The notes beneath the pieces were generated by a model. It ran no database searches. It was not told the DNA's origin and saw only the letters and a list, made by a program, of their open reading frames with translations. The translations under genes and the position numbers were made by a program. This document shows, in pieces, positions 11,418-20,459 of a stretch of DNA of 64,000 nucleotides. Where the stretch lies: contig NZ_NEVT01000003.1 of the NCBI RefSeq assembly GCF_002261345.1, forward strand, positions 868,001-932,000, read 5' to 3'. The stretch comes from Bordetella genomosp. 2 (lineage in GTDB: Bacteria; Pseudomonadota; Gammaproteobacteria; Burkholderiales; Burkholderiaceae_B). The first letter of the stretch is position 1. Every line of letters starts with the position of its first letter.

Positions 11418-12332
11418 TTAGTGGACCGTGGGGGGATCCTGCTCGGGCATCGGCCGCGCCGGTGCGAACAGGCCGGAGCAATCGACGGCATCGAATTCGT
11501 ACGGCTTGCCGCAGAAATCGCACGACACCCGTACGCTGCCCTGTTCGGCCAGGATATCGTTGACTTCGCGCTCGCCCAGGGTGCGCAACATGCTGGCCAC
11601 GCGTTCCCGCGTGCATGGGCAGTGCCAGCGCACCGGGGACGGGTCGAAGGCGAGCAGGGTTTCTTCCCAGTACAGGCGATGGATCAGCGTATCCGTGTCG
11701 GTGCGCAGCAGTTCGCCGGGTTCCAGGGTGTCGGCCAGCATGACGGCGCGCGTAAAACTGTCGGCGGCCTGTTCCGGCGTCACGCCGCCCTGGTCGGGCA
11801 GGCGCTGCACCAGCAGGCCGGCGGCGTGCTGGTCGTCGGCCGCCAGCCAGAGCCGCGTGTCGAGCTGTTCCGAGGCTTTCATGTAGTGCTGCAGCGCCTC
11901 GGCCACGGTGTCGCCTTCCAGCGGCACGATGCCCTGGTAGGTCTGTTGGCCCGGCACCTTGCGCTGCGGGTCCAGCACCACGATGAAGCGGCCCTGTCCG
12001 TTGGCGTTGAGCAGCTCCTGCATGCTGCCCCCGGCCGGCGGCTCGTGGCCTTCGCGGATCTTCACGGTGGCGCGCAGGTCCAGGTCCGAACGGCATTCGA
12101 CCACGATCAGGGCGATCGGGCCGTCGCCCTGGATTTGCAGGACCAGCGAGCCCTCGAACTTGATATTGGCGGCCAGCAGCGTGGCGGCCGCCACCAGTTC
12201 GCCCAGCAGGCGCCTGATGGCGGGCGGATATTGATGATGTTCCTGCGCCTGCAGCCACGTCTGGTGCAGCCGCACGGCTTCGACGCGCACGGAGCGGTCT
12301 TCGAACAGGTATTTCTTGAGCAGATCGGTCAT
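11418..12332 (-). CDS. hslO: Redox-regulated chaperone Hsp33
   Basis: Cytoplasmic holdase activated by oxidation, 304 residues. The C-terminal redox switch has the expected four zinc cysteines: Cys238 and Cys240 in HCPCTRERV, Cys271 and Cys274 in CDFCGKP. The N-terminal domain starts MTDLLKKYLFEDRSVR and includes the LLGELVAAATLLAANIKFEG segment typical of the family. It lies 36 bases downstream of the gamma-carbonic anhydrase-like gene and 73 bases upstream of the TadE-like gene, all on the minus strand. Confidence 0.97.
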   Translation of the reverse strand: MTDLLKKYLFEDRSVRVEAVRLHQTWLQAQEHHQYPPAIRRLLGELVAAATLLAANIKFEGSLVLQIQGDGPIALIVVECRSDLDLRATVKIREGHEPPAGGSMQELLNANGQGRFIVVLDPQRKVPGQQTYQGIVPLEGDTVAEALQHYMKASEQLDTRLWLAADDQHAAGLLVQRLPDQGGVTPEQAADSFTRAVMLADTLEPGELLRTDTDTLIHRLYWEETLLAFDPSPVRWHCPCTRERVASMLRTLGEREVNDILAEQGSVRVSCDFCGKPYEFDAVDCSGLFAPARPMPEQDPPTVH

Positions 12333-12368
12333 GGTGGAATGTTAGCCGATCGCCGGGGCGCCGCCGCT

Positions 12369-12890
12369 TCAGCCGATGCGCTTGAGCGCCTGCTTGTAAT
12401 GCTGCGCGCGGGTCTCGTAGTGCCGGGTATTCTTGTGCATGCTGGCGATTTCCTCGGCGGACAGCTCGCGCACCACCTTGCCGATGCCGATCACCAGGGA
12501 ATTGTCGGGGATGACCCGGCCTTCCGGAATGATGGCGCCCGCGCCGACCAGGCAATTGCGCCCGACCACCGCATTGTTCAGGACGATGGCCTGCATGCCG
12601 ATCAGCGCGCCTTCATGGATGGTGCAGCCGTGCAGCATGGCCTGGTGGCCCACCGTGACGCCCGGGCCGACCGTCAGCGGACAGCCTTCGTCGACGTGCA
12701 GGACGCTCGATTCCTGGATGTTGCTGCCGGCCTGGATGACGATCGGCGCGTTGTCGCCGCGGATCGACACATGCGACCAGATGCTGACCCCCGCCTGCAG
12801 GGTGACGTTGCCGATGATGTCGGCGCTGTCGGCAACATACACGCTGGGATCGATGGCGGGAATGAGCTCGTCGAGCTGGTAAATCGGCAT
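12369..12890 (-). CDS. Gamma-carbonic anhydrase-like hexapeptide protein (YrdA/PaaY family)
   Basis: Protein of 173 residues forming a left-handed beta helix, recognisable from repeated hexapeptide turns (ADIIGNVTL, VSIWSHVSIRGD, NIQESSVLH). Metal-binding histidines of the gamma-carbonic anhydrase fold are seen in LHVDEG and GHQAMLHG. Members such as YrdA and PaaY bind zinc and often have weak carbonic anhydrase or thioesterase activity. It sits 19 bases after an acyl-CoA ligase gene; a PaaY-like thioesterase role acting on the ligase's CoA esters is possible but inferred. Confidence 0.9.
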   Translation of the reverse strand: MPIYQLDELIPAIDPSVYVADSADIIGNVTLQAGVSIWSHVSIRGDNAPIVIQAGSNIQESSVLHVDEGCPLTVGPGVTVGHQAMLHGCTIHEGALIGMQAIVLNNAVVGRNCLVGAGAIIPEGRVIPDNSLVIGIGKVVRELSAEEIASMHKNTRHYETRAQHYKQALKRIG

Positions 12891-12909
12891 GCGCGGTCTC
12901 CGGTAAGCA

Positions 12910-14571
12910 TCAGGCCTGGGCCGCGGCGCGCGTTTCCTCGCGCTGACGCAGCACCCTGCGCTGGATTTTACCGGTGGTGGTCATGGGCAGCTCGTCGATG
13001 AACTCGATTTCCTTGGGGTACTCGTAAGGCGCGAGGCGGTCGCGCACGTGATCCTGCAGCGCCTGGACGATCTCGCCCGGCTCGCGGCCGGCATATTCGG
13101 CCGTCAGCACGACGTAGGCCTTCACCAGGGCGCCGCGCTCGGCATCGGGCTTGGGGACGACGGCGACATTGGCCACGGCGGGATGGCCGAGCAGGCAGTT
13201 CTCGATTTCGCCCGGCCCGATGCGGTAGCCGGCCGACTTGAAGACATCGTCCGCGCGGCCGGCGTACCAGAAATACCCGTCGGCATCGACGCTGGCCAGG
13301 TCGCCGGTGCGGCACCAGTCGCCGGTGAATTTTTCCTGGGTGGCGGCTTCGTTGCGCCAGTAGCCCAGGAACAGGATCGGGTCCGGGAAGCCGTGGATGT
13401 CGAGCCGGTTCAGCGCGATCTCGCCGACTTCACCGGGCGGCAGCGGCTTGCCCGCCTCGTCGATGACCGCCACCTGGTGGCCGGGGTAGGGGCGCCCCAT
13501 GCTGCCCGGCTTGGCCGGCCAGCGGCGCTGGCTATTGCCCACCAGGTAATTCATTTCCGTCTGGCCAAACATTTCGTTGGGCGTGATGCCCAGGGCCGAG
13601 CGGCACCAGTCGAAGACGGTTTCCCCGACGCTTTCGCCGGCGCTCATGATGGACCGCAAGGCCAGCCGGTAGCGGCTGGCGGGGTCCGGCACCGCTTTCA
13701 TCATCATCTTGAGCGCGGTGGGGAACAGGAAGGTATTGGTGACCTGGTAGCGCTCCATGAGCTCGAAGGCGCGTTCGGGCGAGAAGCGCCCGCGGGTGCC
13801 CACGATGGGGTGGCCGAAGTACAGGGTGGGCAGCAGGGCGTCCATCATGCCGCCGGTCCAGGCCCAGTCGGCGGGCGACCAGAAAACGTCGCTGGGGCGG
13901 GGGAACCAGTCCTGCGAGGCGACGAAGCCGGGCAGGTTGCCGATCAGCACGCTGTGGGGCAGCAGGGCGCCCTTGGGCGCGCCGGTGGTGCCCGACGTGT
14001 ACAACAGGATGGCGGGATCGGCGGCGCGGGTCGGCACCGGCTTGAATTCGGAAGGCTGGCGCGCCAGCAGGCTGCGCCAGGGCAGGACGCGCTCGTCGGC
14101 GAAGCCGATGCCGATGATCTGGTGCAGATTGGGGCAATTGTCGCTGATGCCGAGCAGGTTGGCGCTCGAGGCGTGGTCGACAATGGCGATGCGGGCGTCG
14201 GAATCGCGCAGGCGGGTTTCCAGGGCTTCGGGGCCGAACAGGGACGACAGCGGCACGACCACGGCGCCGACGCTGTAGATGGCCATGTGGGCCACGGCGG
14301 TCTCCGGCCGTTGCCCCAAAACCACACCTATCCGGTCGCCGCGTTCCACCCCCATCTTGACCAGCCCGTTGGCGAGCTGGTTGGCTGCCTCCGCCAGGCG
14401 GGCGTAGGTCCAGACTTCCCGGTTGCCGGATTCGTCTTCGTAATAGATGGCGATGCGCCGTGCGTCCGAACTGCTGGCGGCCCAGCGATGGCAGCAGACG
14501 TCCGCGATATTGAACTGGGTCGGCACCAGCCAGCGGAAGGATTGGTAGAGCGCCTGATATTGGTCGTTCAT
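12910..14571 (-). CDS. AMP-dependent acyl-CoA synthetase (acetyl-CoA synthetase-like)
   Basis: Adenylate-forming ligase of 553 residues that activates a carboxylic acid to its CoA ester. The P-loop-like motif LLYTSGTTGAPKG is at about residue 195, the A5 region NEMFGQTEMN near 345, and the hinge and C-terminal motifs TGDLASVDADGYFWYAGR and KSAGYRIGPGEIE near 430-460; the acetylatable lysine lies in TGKIQRRVLR at the end. Features resemble medium-chain or acetyl-CoA synthetase-like enzymes (Acs/ACSM group). Start is the ATG at 14571 (MNDQYQALYQ); an upstream in-frame codon adds 12 unsupported residues. Substrate not determinable here. Confidence 0.92.
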   Translation of the reverse strand: MNDQYQALYQSFRWLVPTQFNIADVCCHRWAASSSDARRIAIYYEDESGNREVWTYARLAEAANQLANGLVKMGVERGDRIGVVLGQRPETAVAHMAIYSVGAVVVPLSSLFGPEALETRLRDSDARIAIVDHASSANLLGISDNCPNLHQIIGIGFADERVLPWRSLLARQPSEFKPVPTRAADPAILLYTSGTTGAPKGALLPHSVLIGNLPGFVASQDWFPRPSDVFWSPADWAWTGGMMDALLPTLYFGHPIVGTRGRFSPERAFELMERYQVTNTFLFPTALKMMMKAVPDPASRYRLALRSIMSAGESVGETVFDWCRSALGITPNEMFGQTEMNYLVGNSQRRWPAKPGSMGRPYPGHQVAVIDEAGKPLPPGEVGEIALNRLDIHGFPDPILFLGYWRNEAATQEKFTGDWCRTGDLASVDADGYFWYAGRADDVFKSAGYRIGPGEIENCLLGHPAVANVAVVPKPDAERGALVKAYVVLTAEYAGREPGEIVQALQDHVRDRLAPYEYPKEIEFIDELPMTTTGKIQRRVLRQREETRAAAQA

Positions 14572-14708
14572 GGCCCTATGTTGTAAGCGCGCCGGCAGCG
14601 CCTCCACAGGACGCTGCCTTGGGGCCGGGATGCCCCAAGTGCAAGCATGACCTAGAGGGGCGCGAACTGCAACATTCCCGTGAAGCTAACGGGGACGTAT
14701 AAGGGTTA

Positions 14709-15584
14709 TCACGGGTGCTTGCCCTGGCGGCGCAGCGCGGAGGGCAGGGCGGGCAGCGACAGCGGGCGGCGGGCCCGGGCCGGCGTGGGCCCGGGCTCGC
14801 GCCAGGCCTGCTGCGCCGCCCAGTCCACCAGGACCAGCTGGCCGTCGTGAGTCTCGGCCAGCGCCGACAGGCTCTCGACCCAATCGCCGTCGTTGCAGTA
14901 CAGGATGCCGGACACCTCGCGCAGCTCCGGCTTGTGGATATGGCCGCACACCACGCCGTCCAGGCCGCGCCGGCGGGCTTCCCCGGCCAGGGTTTCCTCG
15001 AAGTCGGTGATGAAGGCCACGGCGTTCTTGACCTTGTGCTTCAGGTACTGGGACAGGGACCAGTAATGCAGCCCCAGGCGATGGCGCAGGCGGTTGAAAT
15101 GGTTGTTCAGCCACAGCGCGGTCTGGTAGAGCGTATCGCCCAGCCGCGCCAGCCATTTGCTGTGCTGGATCACGCCGTCGAACTGGTCGCCGTGCAGCAC
15201 CAGCAGGCGCAGCCCGCGGGCCGTGACGTGGACGTCCTCGTCCAGCACCTCGATGTCGCCGAAGGCGAAGCCGATGAACTCGCGTGCGAATTCGTCATGG
15301 TTGCCGGGCACGAACACCACCCGCGTGCCGTTGCGGGCCTTGCGCAGGATGCGCTGCACCACGTCATTGTGCGCGCGGGGCCAGTGCCAGTGCTTGCGCA
15401 GTTGCCAGCCGTCGATGATGTCGCCCACCAGGTAGAGGGTGTCCGAATCGTTGTGGTCGAGGAAGTCCAGCAGGAACTCGGCCTTGCATCCGGCGGTGCC
15501 GAGGTGAATGTCGGAAATCCACAGCGTGCGCCAGTGGGTGGGGCGGATTTCATTCACGTTGGCGTCCCTCGGCGATATGGTCAT
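14709..15584 (-). CDS. Calcineurin-like phosphoesterase, UDP-2,3-diacylglucosamine diphosphatase-like
   Basis: Metallophosphoesterase of about 291 residues with all the two-metal motifs: SDIHLG (D-x-H), GDIIDGW, GNHDEF, LHGDQFD and GHIHKPEL. The DGW and WHWP residues and the overall pattern resemble UDP-2,3-diacylglucosamine diphosphatase-type proteins (LpxH-like), which act in lipid A synthesis, but some relatives have other substrates. The ATG at 15584 was chosen; another start 18 bases upstream is possible. No signal peptide. The following gene on the same strand is the acyl-CoA ligase, 137 bases away. Confidence 0.85.
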   Translation of the reverse strand: MTISPRDANVNEIRPTHWRTLWISDIHLGTAGCKAEFLLDFLDHNDSDTLYLVGDIIDGWQLRKHWHWPRAHNDVVQRILRKARNGTRVVFVPGNHDEFAREFIGFAFGDIEVLDEDVHVTARGLRLLVLHGDQFDGVIQHSKWLARLGDTLYQTALWLNNHFNRLRHRLGLHYWSLSQYLKHKVKNAVAFITDFEETLAGEARRRGLDGVVCGHIHKPELREVSGILYCNDGDWVESLSALAETHDGQLVLVDWAAQQAWREPGPTPARARRPLSLPALPSALRRQGKHP

Positions 15585-15667
15585 GCCTAGGCATGTAACC
15601 ACCGCGTCGTGACGCCTGTGTTAACGAGGGATGACGCTGTTGTGACGGCTGCGTCCCTGCAGCGGCT

Positions 15668-16177
15668 TCAGGGCTTGCGCGGCGGCGCGTTGCGCAGGCG
15701 CGTGCCCAGCAGGCGGTCGTGCAGGAACTGGCCGTCGCGGTCGAGCCAGGACCACGTGAAAATGGCGAACGGCGCCGCCACGATGAACATGTCCACCGAT
15801 TTCCAGCCCGTGGCGGCCGATGCCGCCGCCACGATGCCCGCGGCCACCAGCACCAGCGGCCAGGCCAGGATGTAGCGCAGGATCAGGCGCGGCACCGACG
15901 GCGGGCGGCCGTCCCGGTCGACCAGGCGGATGTTCCAGGTCTTCATGGGCAGGGTCTGGCCGCTGCGGCGCCAGCACAACACGAAATAGGCGCCGATGGC
16001 CAGGAACAGCCAGGCTTGGCGCGCGTGACGCAGCATCAGCGCGTGCTTGCTCTGGGTCAAGGTATCGAATAGATAGCCTGCCAGAAATACAACGCCAAAC
16101 AGCAGCACGGCTTCGTACATCATGCAGGCGAAGCGGCGCAGCCGGCTGGGGGTGAGCTCGGTATGGGGTGCGGTCAT
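15668..16177 (-). CDS. RDD family membrane protein
   Basis: Integral membrane protein of 169 residues with four hydrophobic segments. The RDD signature is visible: Arg-Arg at the start of helix 1 (SRLRRFACMMYEAVLL), and the RDGRPPSVPRLILRY segment before helix 3. The final WLDRDGQFLHDRLLGTRL stretch is typical of the family. Function of single RDD proteins is mostly unknown; some are linked to ion transport. It lies 83 bases upstream of the phosphoesterase gene on the same strand. Confidence 0.9.
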   Translation of the reverse strand: MTAPHTELTPSRLRRFACMMYEAVLLFGVVFLAGYLFDTLTQSKHALMLRHARQAWLFLAIGAYFVLCWRRSGQTLPMKTWNIRLVDRDGRPPSVPRLILRYILAWPLVLVAAGIVAAASAATGWKSVDMFIVAAPFAIFTWSWLDRDGQFLHDRLLGTRLRNAPPRKP

Positions 16178-16230
16178 GGGGGCGTATTATCACGCATCCC
16201 GGCACGGGCGGCCCGGGCCTGGCCCAAGGC

Positions 16231-16260
16231 AAAAAAAAACCCGCCGTTGCGGGCGGGTCT
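16231..16260 (-). terminator. Intrinsic terminator (minus strand)
   Basis: On the minus strand CCCGCC-CGCAAC-GGCGGG is followed by nine T residues. It stands 66 bases after the stop codon of the small gene at 16326-16517 and before the RDD gene, so it should end that short transcript. Confidence 0.85.
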
Positions 16261-16325
16261 TAAAAGGGGCTGTGCAGCCCCCAAGGGGAAAATGATTCGA
16301 CTGCTGCGTGCTGGACGGCGCGAAA

Positions 16326-16517
16326 TTACGCGGCGGTGTGCACGGCCTTGGCGCCGGCATTGCGGACGGCCAGGGACTTCAGGCCCTTGCCCACCTTGCG
16401 CAGGCCCGAAACCAGGGCGCGCATGGGACGAGGACGGAATTGTTCTTCAATGGCTTGCAGCATCAGCTGGCGTTCGAGTTCGTCGGTCAGACGAACGGAA
16501 GAATTGAGGTTGATCAC
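16326..16517 (-). CDS. Small basic protein of unknown function
   Basis: A 63-residue open frame, GTG start at 16517, with TGGAAC upstream as a possible ribosome site; longer TTG and shorter ATG alternatives exist. It has its own intrinsic terminator and an AT-richer upstream region (16551-16700), which supports a real monocistronic gene. The protein has an acidic N-terminal half (RLTDELERQLMLQAIEEQF) and a basic second half (RALVSGLRKVGKGLKSL), resembling a small amphipathic or nucleic-acid-binding protein. I do not recognise the family. Confidence 0.6.
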   Translation of the reverse strand: MINLNSSVRLTDELERQLMLQAIEEQFRPRPMRALVSGLRKVGKGLKSLAVRNAGAKAVHTAA

Positions 16518-16707
16518 GGTAGTTCCAGGACTTGCAACGTTCAACTGCTAGGGGTTAACCCGAATTTTAGGGTTAACCCTGAATTTATGCAAGAGCCTGG
16601 TGCACAACGCGCAGTTCTGGTGCCGATAATGCGCCAATCCGGCGCAATGTGGCATGGCAGCCACAATATTCGGACTATGTTGCCGTTTTTTTACAACAAC
16701 ATCGGTC

Positions 16708-18135
16708 TCAGGCCGGGTCGCGATAGCTCGCCGCGACCAGTTCGAAGCCGAACAGCCGGCAGTCCAGCGCGCCGTTGTGCAGCGGCGCGCGGCGTCGCGG
16801 CTTGAGCCGCAGGCGCTGGGGCAGGTCGCGGTCGCTGGAGATGACGTGCATCTGCCAGCCGGCGAATTCCCGCTTCAGGTGCGTCGACCAGGCGCGCCAC
16901 AGCTCGTCGTCGTCGGTCGGCATGCGCTCGCCGTATGGCGGGTTGGTCACGATCCAGCCCTGCGGGGCGGGCGCCGGCACGGTGCGGGCGTCGGCGACCT
17001 CGAAGCGGATCGTGTCGGCCGTCAGCCAGGCGCGTTCGGCGTTGTTGCGGGCATATTCGATGGCTTGCGGGTCCAGGTCGCAACCCACCAGGGGCGCGTC
17101 CAGCCCGGGCAGGATGCGGGCGCGCGCGTCGTCCTTGAGGTCGCGCCAGCGGCGCGCGTCGTGGTCGCGCAGGCGCTCGAAGCCGAATGGCCGGGAAATG
17201 CCCGCGGGCACGCCCAGCGCGATCCAGGCCGCTTCGATCAGGATGGTGCCGCTGCCGCAGAACGGGTCCAGCAGGGCCGCGCCCGGGTCCCAGCCGGCCA
17301 GGGCCAGCATGCCGGCGGCGAGATTCTCGCGCAGCGGGGCCTCGCCCTTGTCCAGGCGCCAGCCGCGCTTGAATAGCGATTCGCCGGAGGTGTCCAGGTA
17401 CAGGGTGGCGGTATGGCCGGTCAGGAACAGGTGCACGCGCGCATCCGGCCGTACCGTATCGATGCTGGGACGCTCGCCTTCGATCTCGCGCAGGCGGTCG
17501 CAGATGCCGTCCTTGGCGCGCAGATTGCAATACTGCAGGCTCTGCACGGGGCTCTTGATCGCCGAAGTATCGACGCGCAGGGTCTGTTCGGCGCCGAACC
17601 AGCGCTCCCAGGGCACGCTGCGCGCGAGGTCGAGGATGTCGTCCTCGTGGCCGATCTCGGCATGCGCGACTTGCACCAGGATGCGCGTGGCCAGCCGCGA
17701 ATACAGGTTGGCGCGCTGCACGCCCGCCCAGTCGGCGCTGAAGTGGCAGCCGGCGCGGCCGGCGCGCGCGTCGGCGTAGCCCAGCGCCTGCATTTCGGCG
17801 GTCAGGGCCTCTTCCAGGCCCTGGGGGCAGGGGGCGAACACCAGGAAGGTCTCGGTTTCGCGCGGGGCGCGCGGCATGCGGCGGCGCGTGGCGCGTTCCG
17901 GCGGCGCATCATGCCATTCCGCTGCAGGCGCCGGGGCGCTGGCGGGCTGGCGCGGCGGCGCGGGGGGAGCGGCTTCCTCGCGGCGCACGATCTTTTCCTT
18001 GGCGCGTTCGAGCTGCGCGGCCGTACGCGCGCGGGCGCCGCTGCGCTTGCGCTTGCCATCGGCGGCGGCATGGGCGTCGCGCGCCGTTTTCTTGACCATC
18101 AGCGTCTTGCGGCGGCCTTGTTCATCAGAGGACAT
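16708..18135 (-). CDS. THUMP-domain class I SAM-dependent RNA methyltransferase (RlmL/YcbY N-terminal type)
   Basis: Protein of 475 residues. The first 100 residues are basic and low complexity (Arg/Ala/Pro-rich). A THUMP RNA-binding domain follows (about 115-265), then a Rossmann methylase domain with DPFCGSGTILIEAAW near 310 and the catalytic IVTNPPYGERM near 410, as in N2-guanine RNA methylases. It corresponds to the first half of E. coli RlmKL, which methylates G2445 of 23S rRNA; the second (RlmK) half is absent. The gene begins 118 bases after the HemJ-like gene's stop going upstream on the same strand. Target site is inferred from family. Confidence 0.9.
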   Translation of the reverse strand: MSSDEQGRRKTLMVKKTARDAHAAADGKRKRSGARARTAAQLERAKEKIVRREEAAPPAPPRQPASAPAPAAEWHDAPPERATRRRMPRAPRETETFLVFAPCPQGLEEALTAEMQALGYADARAGRAGCHFSADWAGVQRANLYSRLATRILVQVAHAEIGHEDDILDLARSVPWERWFGAEQTLRVDTSAIKSPVQSLQYCNLRAKDGICDRLREIEGERPSIDTVRPDARVHLFLTGHTATLYLDTSGESLFKRGWRLDKGEAPLRENLAAGMLALAGWDPGAALLDPFCGSGTILIEAAWIALGVPAGISRPFGFERLRDHDARRWRDLKDDARARILPGLDAPLVGCDLDPQAIEYARNNAERAWLTADTIRFEVADARTVPAPAPQGWIVTNPPYGERMPTDDDELWRAWSTHLKREFAGWQMHVISSDRDLPQRLRLKPRRRAPLHNGALDCRLFGFELVAASYRDPA

Positions 18136-18167
18136 ACGAATCCGGGCCAGCGGCCGGGCAGGTGTGG

Positions 18168-18590
18168 TCAGAAGGGCTTGAGCACCACCAGCAGCACCAC
18201 GGCCACGAGCAGCAGGACCGGCACTTCATTGAACCAGCGGTAGAACTTGTGAGAGCGGGTGTTGCGGCCTTGCTCGAACTTGCGCAGCATCACGCCGCAG
18301 GCATGATGGTAGCCGATGATGAGCAGCACGAAGAACAGCTTGGCGTGCATCCAGCCGTTGCCCGGCCCCATGCCGATGCCGTAGCCCACGTACAGCCACA
18401 GGCCCAGGGCCACGGCGACGATGGCCAGCATGGTGGTGAAGCGGTACAGCCGGCGCGCCATGCCGACCAGACAGGACTGCACGGCGGCGTCGGACTGCTG
18501 GGCCAGGTTCACGAACAGGCGCGGCAGGTAGAACAGGCCGGCGAACCAGGAAGCGATGAAGACGATGTGAAAGGCCTTGACCCAAAGCAT
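18168..18590 (-). CDS. hemJ: HemJ-like protoporphyrinogen oxidase (CopD/UPF0093 family)
   Basis: Membrane protein of 140 residues with four helices. It starts MLWVKAFHIVFIASWFAGLFY with the conserved histidine (His8) and tryptophan, has the R-x-YR-F-T loop before helix 2, and ends with KFYRWFNEVPVLLL and a final helix. This pattern defines the UPF0093/HemJ group, which oxidises protoporphyrinogen IX in heme synthesis using bound heme. Start is the ATG at 18590; an upstream extension encodes a non-membrane, unlike-family sequence. Confidence 0.85.
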   Translation of the reverse strand: MLWVKAFHIVFIASWFAGLFYLPRLFVNLAQQSDAAVQSCLVGMARRLYRFTTMLAIVAVALGLWLYVGYGIGMGPGNGWMHAKLFFVLLIIGYHHACGVMLRKFEQGRNTRSHKFYRWFNEVPVLLLVAVVLLVVLKPF

Positions 18591-18676
18591 GGCTGGCGTC
18601 CGATACGACAAAGCGATGGCCGCATTGTAGTGCGCCGGCGCCGGATGTCGCCAGGCGCGGCATCTCAGCCGCAGCG

Positions 18677-18742
18677 AGGTGTCAGACACCCCGGGAGACG
18701 GCCGCCGATATGTCCTGTTCGCTCAAAAGGTGTCTGACACCT
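18677..18742. repeat. Dispersed hairpin repeat, copy 2 (widely spaced pair)
   Basis: AGGTGTCAGACACC (18677-18690) and AGGTGTCTGACACCT (18728-18742) are inverted relative to each other and 37 bases apart, so they can pair over a long loop. A related palindrome, AGGTGCCTGGCACC, follows at 18783-18796. All lie in the 245-base gap between prpD and hemJ. Confidence 0.85.
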
Positions 18743-18835
18743 CAGGTGGGGCGATGGCCGGCAAGTTGCCGGGTTTTTTCAAAGGTGCCTGGCACCGGTG
18801 GACGCTGGCGCCTTCCGGCGGGCAGCGGCTGTGCC

Positions 18836-20287
18836 TCAGATCACGTACATGTCGACGTATTCGTGCACGGGCATGGCTTCCAGCGCCTGCTGGTCGAGCG
18901 ACGCCGCCAGGATGCGCGCCTGCTGCCTGGCCGGGAAGACGCGCGCCAGGTTGGTGCGGAATTTCGCCTCCAGCAGCGGGATGCCTTCCTGGCGGCGGCG
19001 CTTGTGGCCGATGGGGTATTCGCAGACGATTTCGTCGAGCCGGGCGCCATCGGCGAATTCCACGGTGAGCGCATTGGCGATCGAGCGCTTGTCCGGATCG
19101 TGGTAGTCGCGCGTGAAGGCCGGGTCCTCGACGCAGATGATCTTGGCGCGCAGCGCGTCGATGCGCGGGTCGCTGGCGATTTCGTCTTCGTAGTCGGCGG
19201 CGGTGAGGCGGCCGAACAGTACCGGCACCGCCACCATGTACTGCACGCAGTGGTCGCGGTCGGCCGGGTTGGCGAGCGGGCCCTGCTTGTCGATGATGCG
19301 GATGCATGCCTCGTGCGTGCGGATGGTGATCCGGCTGATTTCGTCGGCCGTCCGGCCGGCCGCGGCGAGCCGGGCGTGGACCTCCATGGCGCACTCGACG
19401 GCGGTCTGCGCATGGAATTCGGCCGGAAAGGAAATCTTGAACAGCACGTTTTCCATGACATAGCTGCCGTACGGACGCTGGAACTTGAATGGCTGGCCCT
19501 TGAACAGGACGTCATAGAAGCCCCATGTCCTGGCCGTCAGCACCGAGGGGTAGCCCATTTCGCCGGTCCTGGCGATGAGCGTCAGGCGCACCGCCCGGCT
19601 GGTCGCGTCGCCGGCCGCCCAACTCTTGCGGCTGCCGGTGTTGGGGGCATGGCGATAGGTGCGCAGGCTCTGGCCGTCGACCCAGGCCAGGGACACGGCG
19701 TTGATGATCTCGTCGCGCTCCAGGCCGAGCATCTGCGCGACCACGGCCGTGGAGGCCACCTTGACCAGCACGACGTGGTCCAGGCCCACCTTGTTGAAGG
19801 AGTTCTCCAGCGCGATGCAGCCCTGGATCTCGTGCGCCTTGATCATGCCCGTGAGTACGTCGCGCATGGTCAATGGCGCCTTGCCGGCCGCCACCGCGTT
19901 GCGCGACAGCCAGTCGGCCGTCGCCAGGATGCCGCCAAGGTTGTCCGAGGGGTGGCCCCATTCGGCGGCCAGCCAGGTATCGTTGAAGTCGAGCCAGCGG
20001 ATCATGGCGCCGATATTGAAGGCGGCCTGCACCGGATCGAGCTGGAACTGCGTGCCCGGCACCTTGGCGCCGTTGGGCACCACCGTGCCGGGCACGATGG
20101 GGCCCAGCAGCTTGCGGCAGGCCGGGTATTCCAGGGCTTCCAGCCCGCAGCCCAGCGTGTCGATCAGGCAGTTGCGGGCAGTCTCGTAGGCCAGCGCGCT
20201 GTCGACCTGGTAGTCCAGGACGTAATCGACGATATCGACCAGTACCTGGTCGGGGGCGGGGCGGACGTTGGAGACGGGGGCGGACAT
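18836..20287 (-). CDS. prpD: 2-methylcitrate dehydratase PrpD (MmgE/PrpD family)
   Basis: Dehydrates 2-methylcitrate to 2-methyl-cis-aconitate in propionyl-CoA breakdown; 483 residues, full length for PrpD. The conserved early region [17 protein letters not shown] and the segments [24 protein letters not shown] and [13 protein letters not shown] are clear PrpD signatures. The ATG at 20287 has AGGAG 8 bases upstream. It is divergent from a GntR regulator followed by acnD and prpF. PrpD and AcnD can do overlapping dehydration steps, so this locus appears to carry both routes. Confidence 0.96.
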   Translation of the reverse strand: MSAPVSNVRPAPDQVLVDIVDYVLDYQVDSALAYETARNCLIDTLGCGLEALEYPACRKLLGPIVPGTVVPNGAKVPGTQFQLDPVQAAFNIGAMIRWLDFNDTWLAAEWGHPSDNLGGILATADWLSRNAVAAGKAPLTMRDVLTGMIKAHEIQGCIALENSFNKVGLDHVVLVKVASTAVVAQMLGLERDEIINAVSLAWVDGQSLRTYRHAPNTGSRKSWAAGDATSRAVRLTLIARTGEMGYPSVLTARTWGFYDVLFKGQPFKFQRPYGSYVMENVLFKISFPAEFHAQTAVECAMEVHARLAAAGRTADEISRITIRTHEACIRIIDKQGPLANPADRDHCVQYMVAVPVLFGRLTAADYEDEIASDPRIDALRAKIICVEDPAFTRDYHDPDKRSIANALTVEFADGARLDEIVCEYPIGHKRRRQEGIPLLEAKFRTNLARVFPARQQARILAASLDQQALEAMPVHEYVDMYVI

Positions 20288-20388
20288 GAGGGGCTCCTTG
20301 GGGCGGGCCACGGGCGGCGGCGCACGGGTGGGACGGGCGGTTTACCTGCCATTGCCTGTTATAGATCAGGCAATATGCACAGCATAGG

Positions 20389-20459
20389 TGTCGACAATCT
20401 GGCTTGTAAACCCCGGTCTGGCTATAATTTGACCGCCAATAACGCATGGATTGTCGACA
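20389..20459. promoter_or_regulatory. Paired TGTCGACA operator candidates between prpD and GntR
   Basis: Two copies of the perfect palindrome TGTCGACA stand at 20389-20396 and 20452-20459, 63 bases apart centre to centre. With flanks they read GTGTCGACAAT and ATTGTCGACAT, which are inverted forms of nearly the same 10-mer. They fit the TTGTnnACAA pattern used by FCD-type GntR regulators, and the second copy overlaps the GntR start codon. A TATAAT lies between them at 20422-20427. Probable sites for autoregulation and control of prpD and acnD-prpF. Confidence 0.6.
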
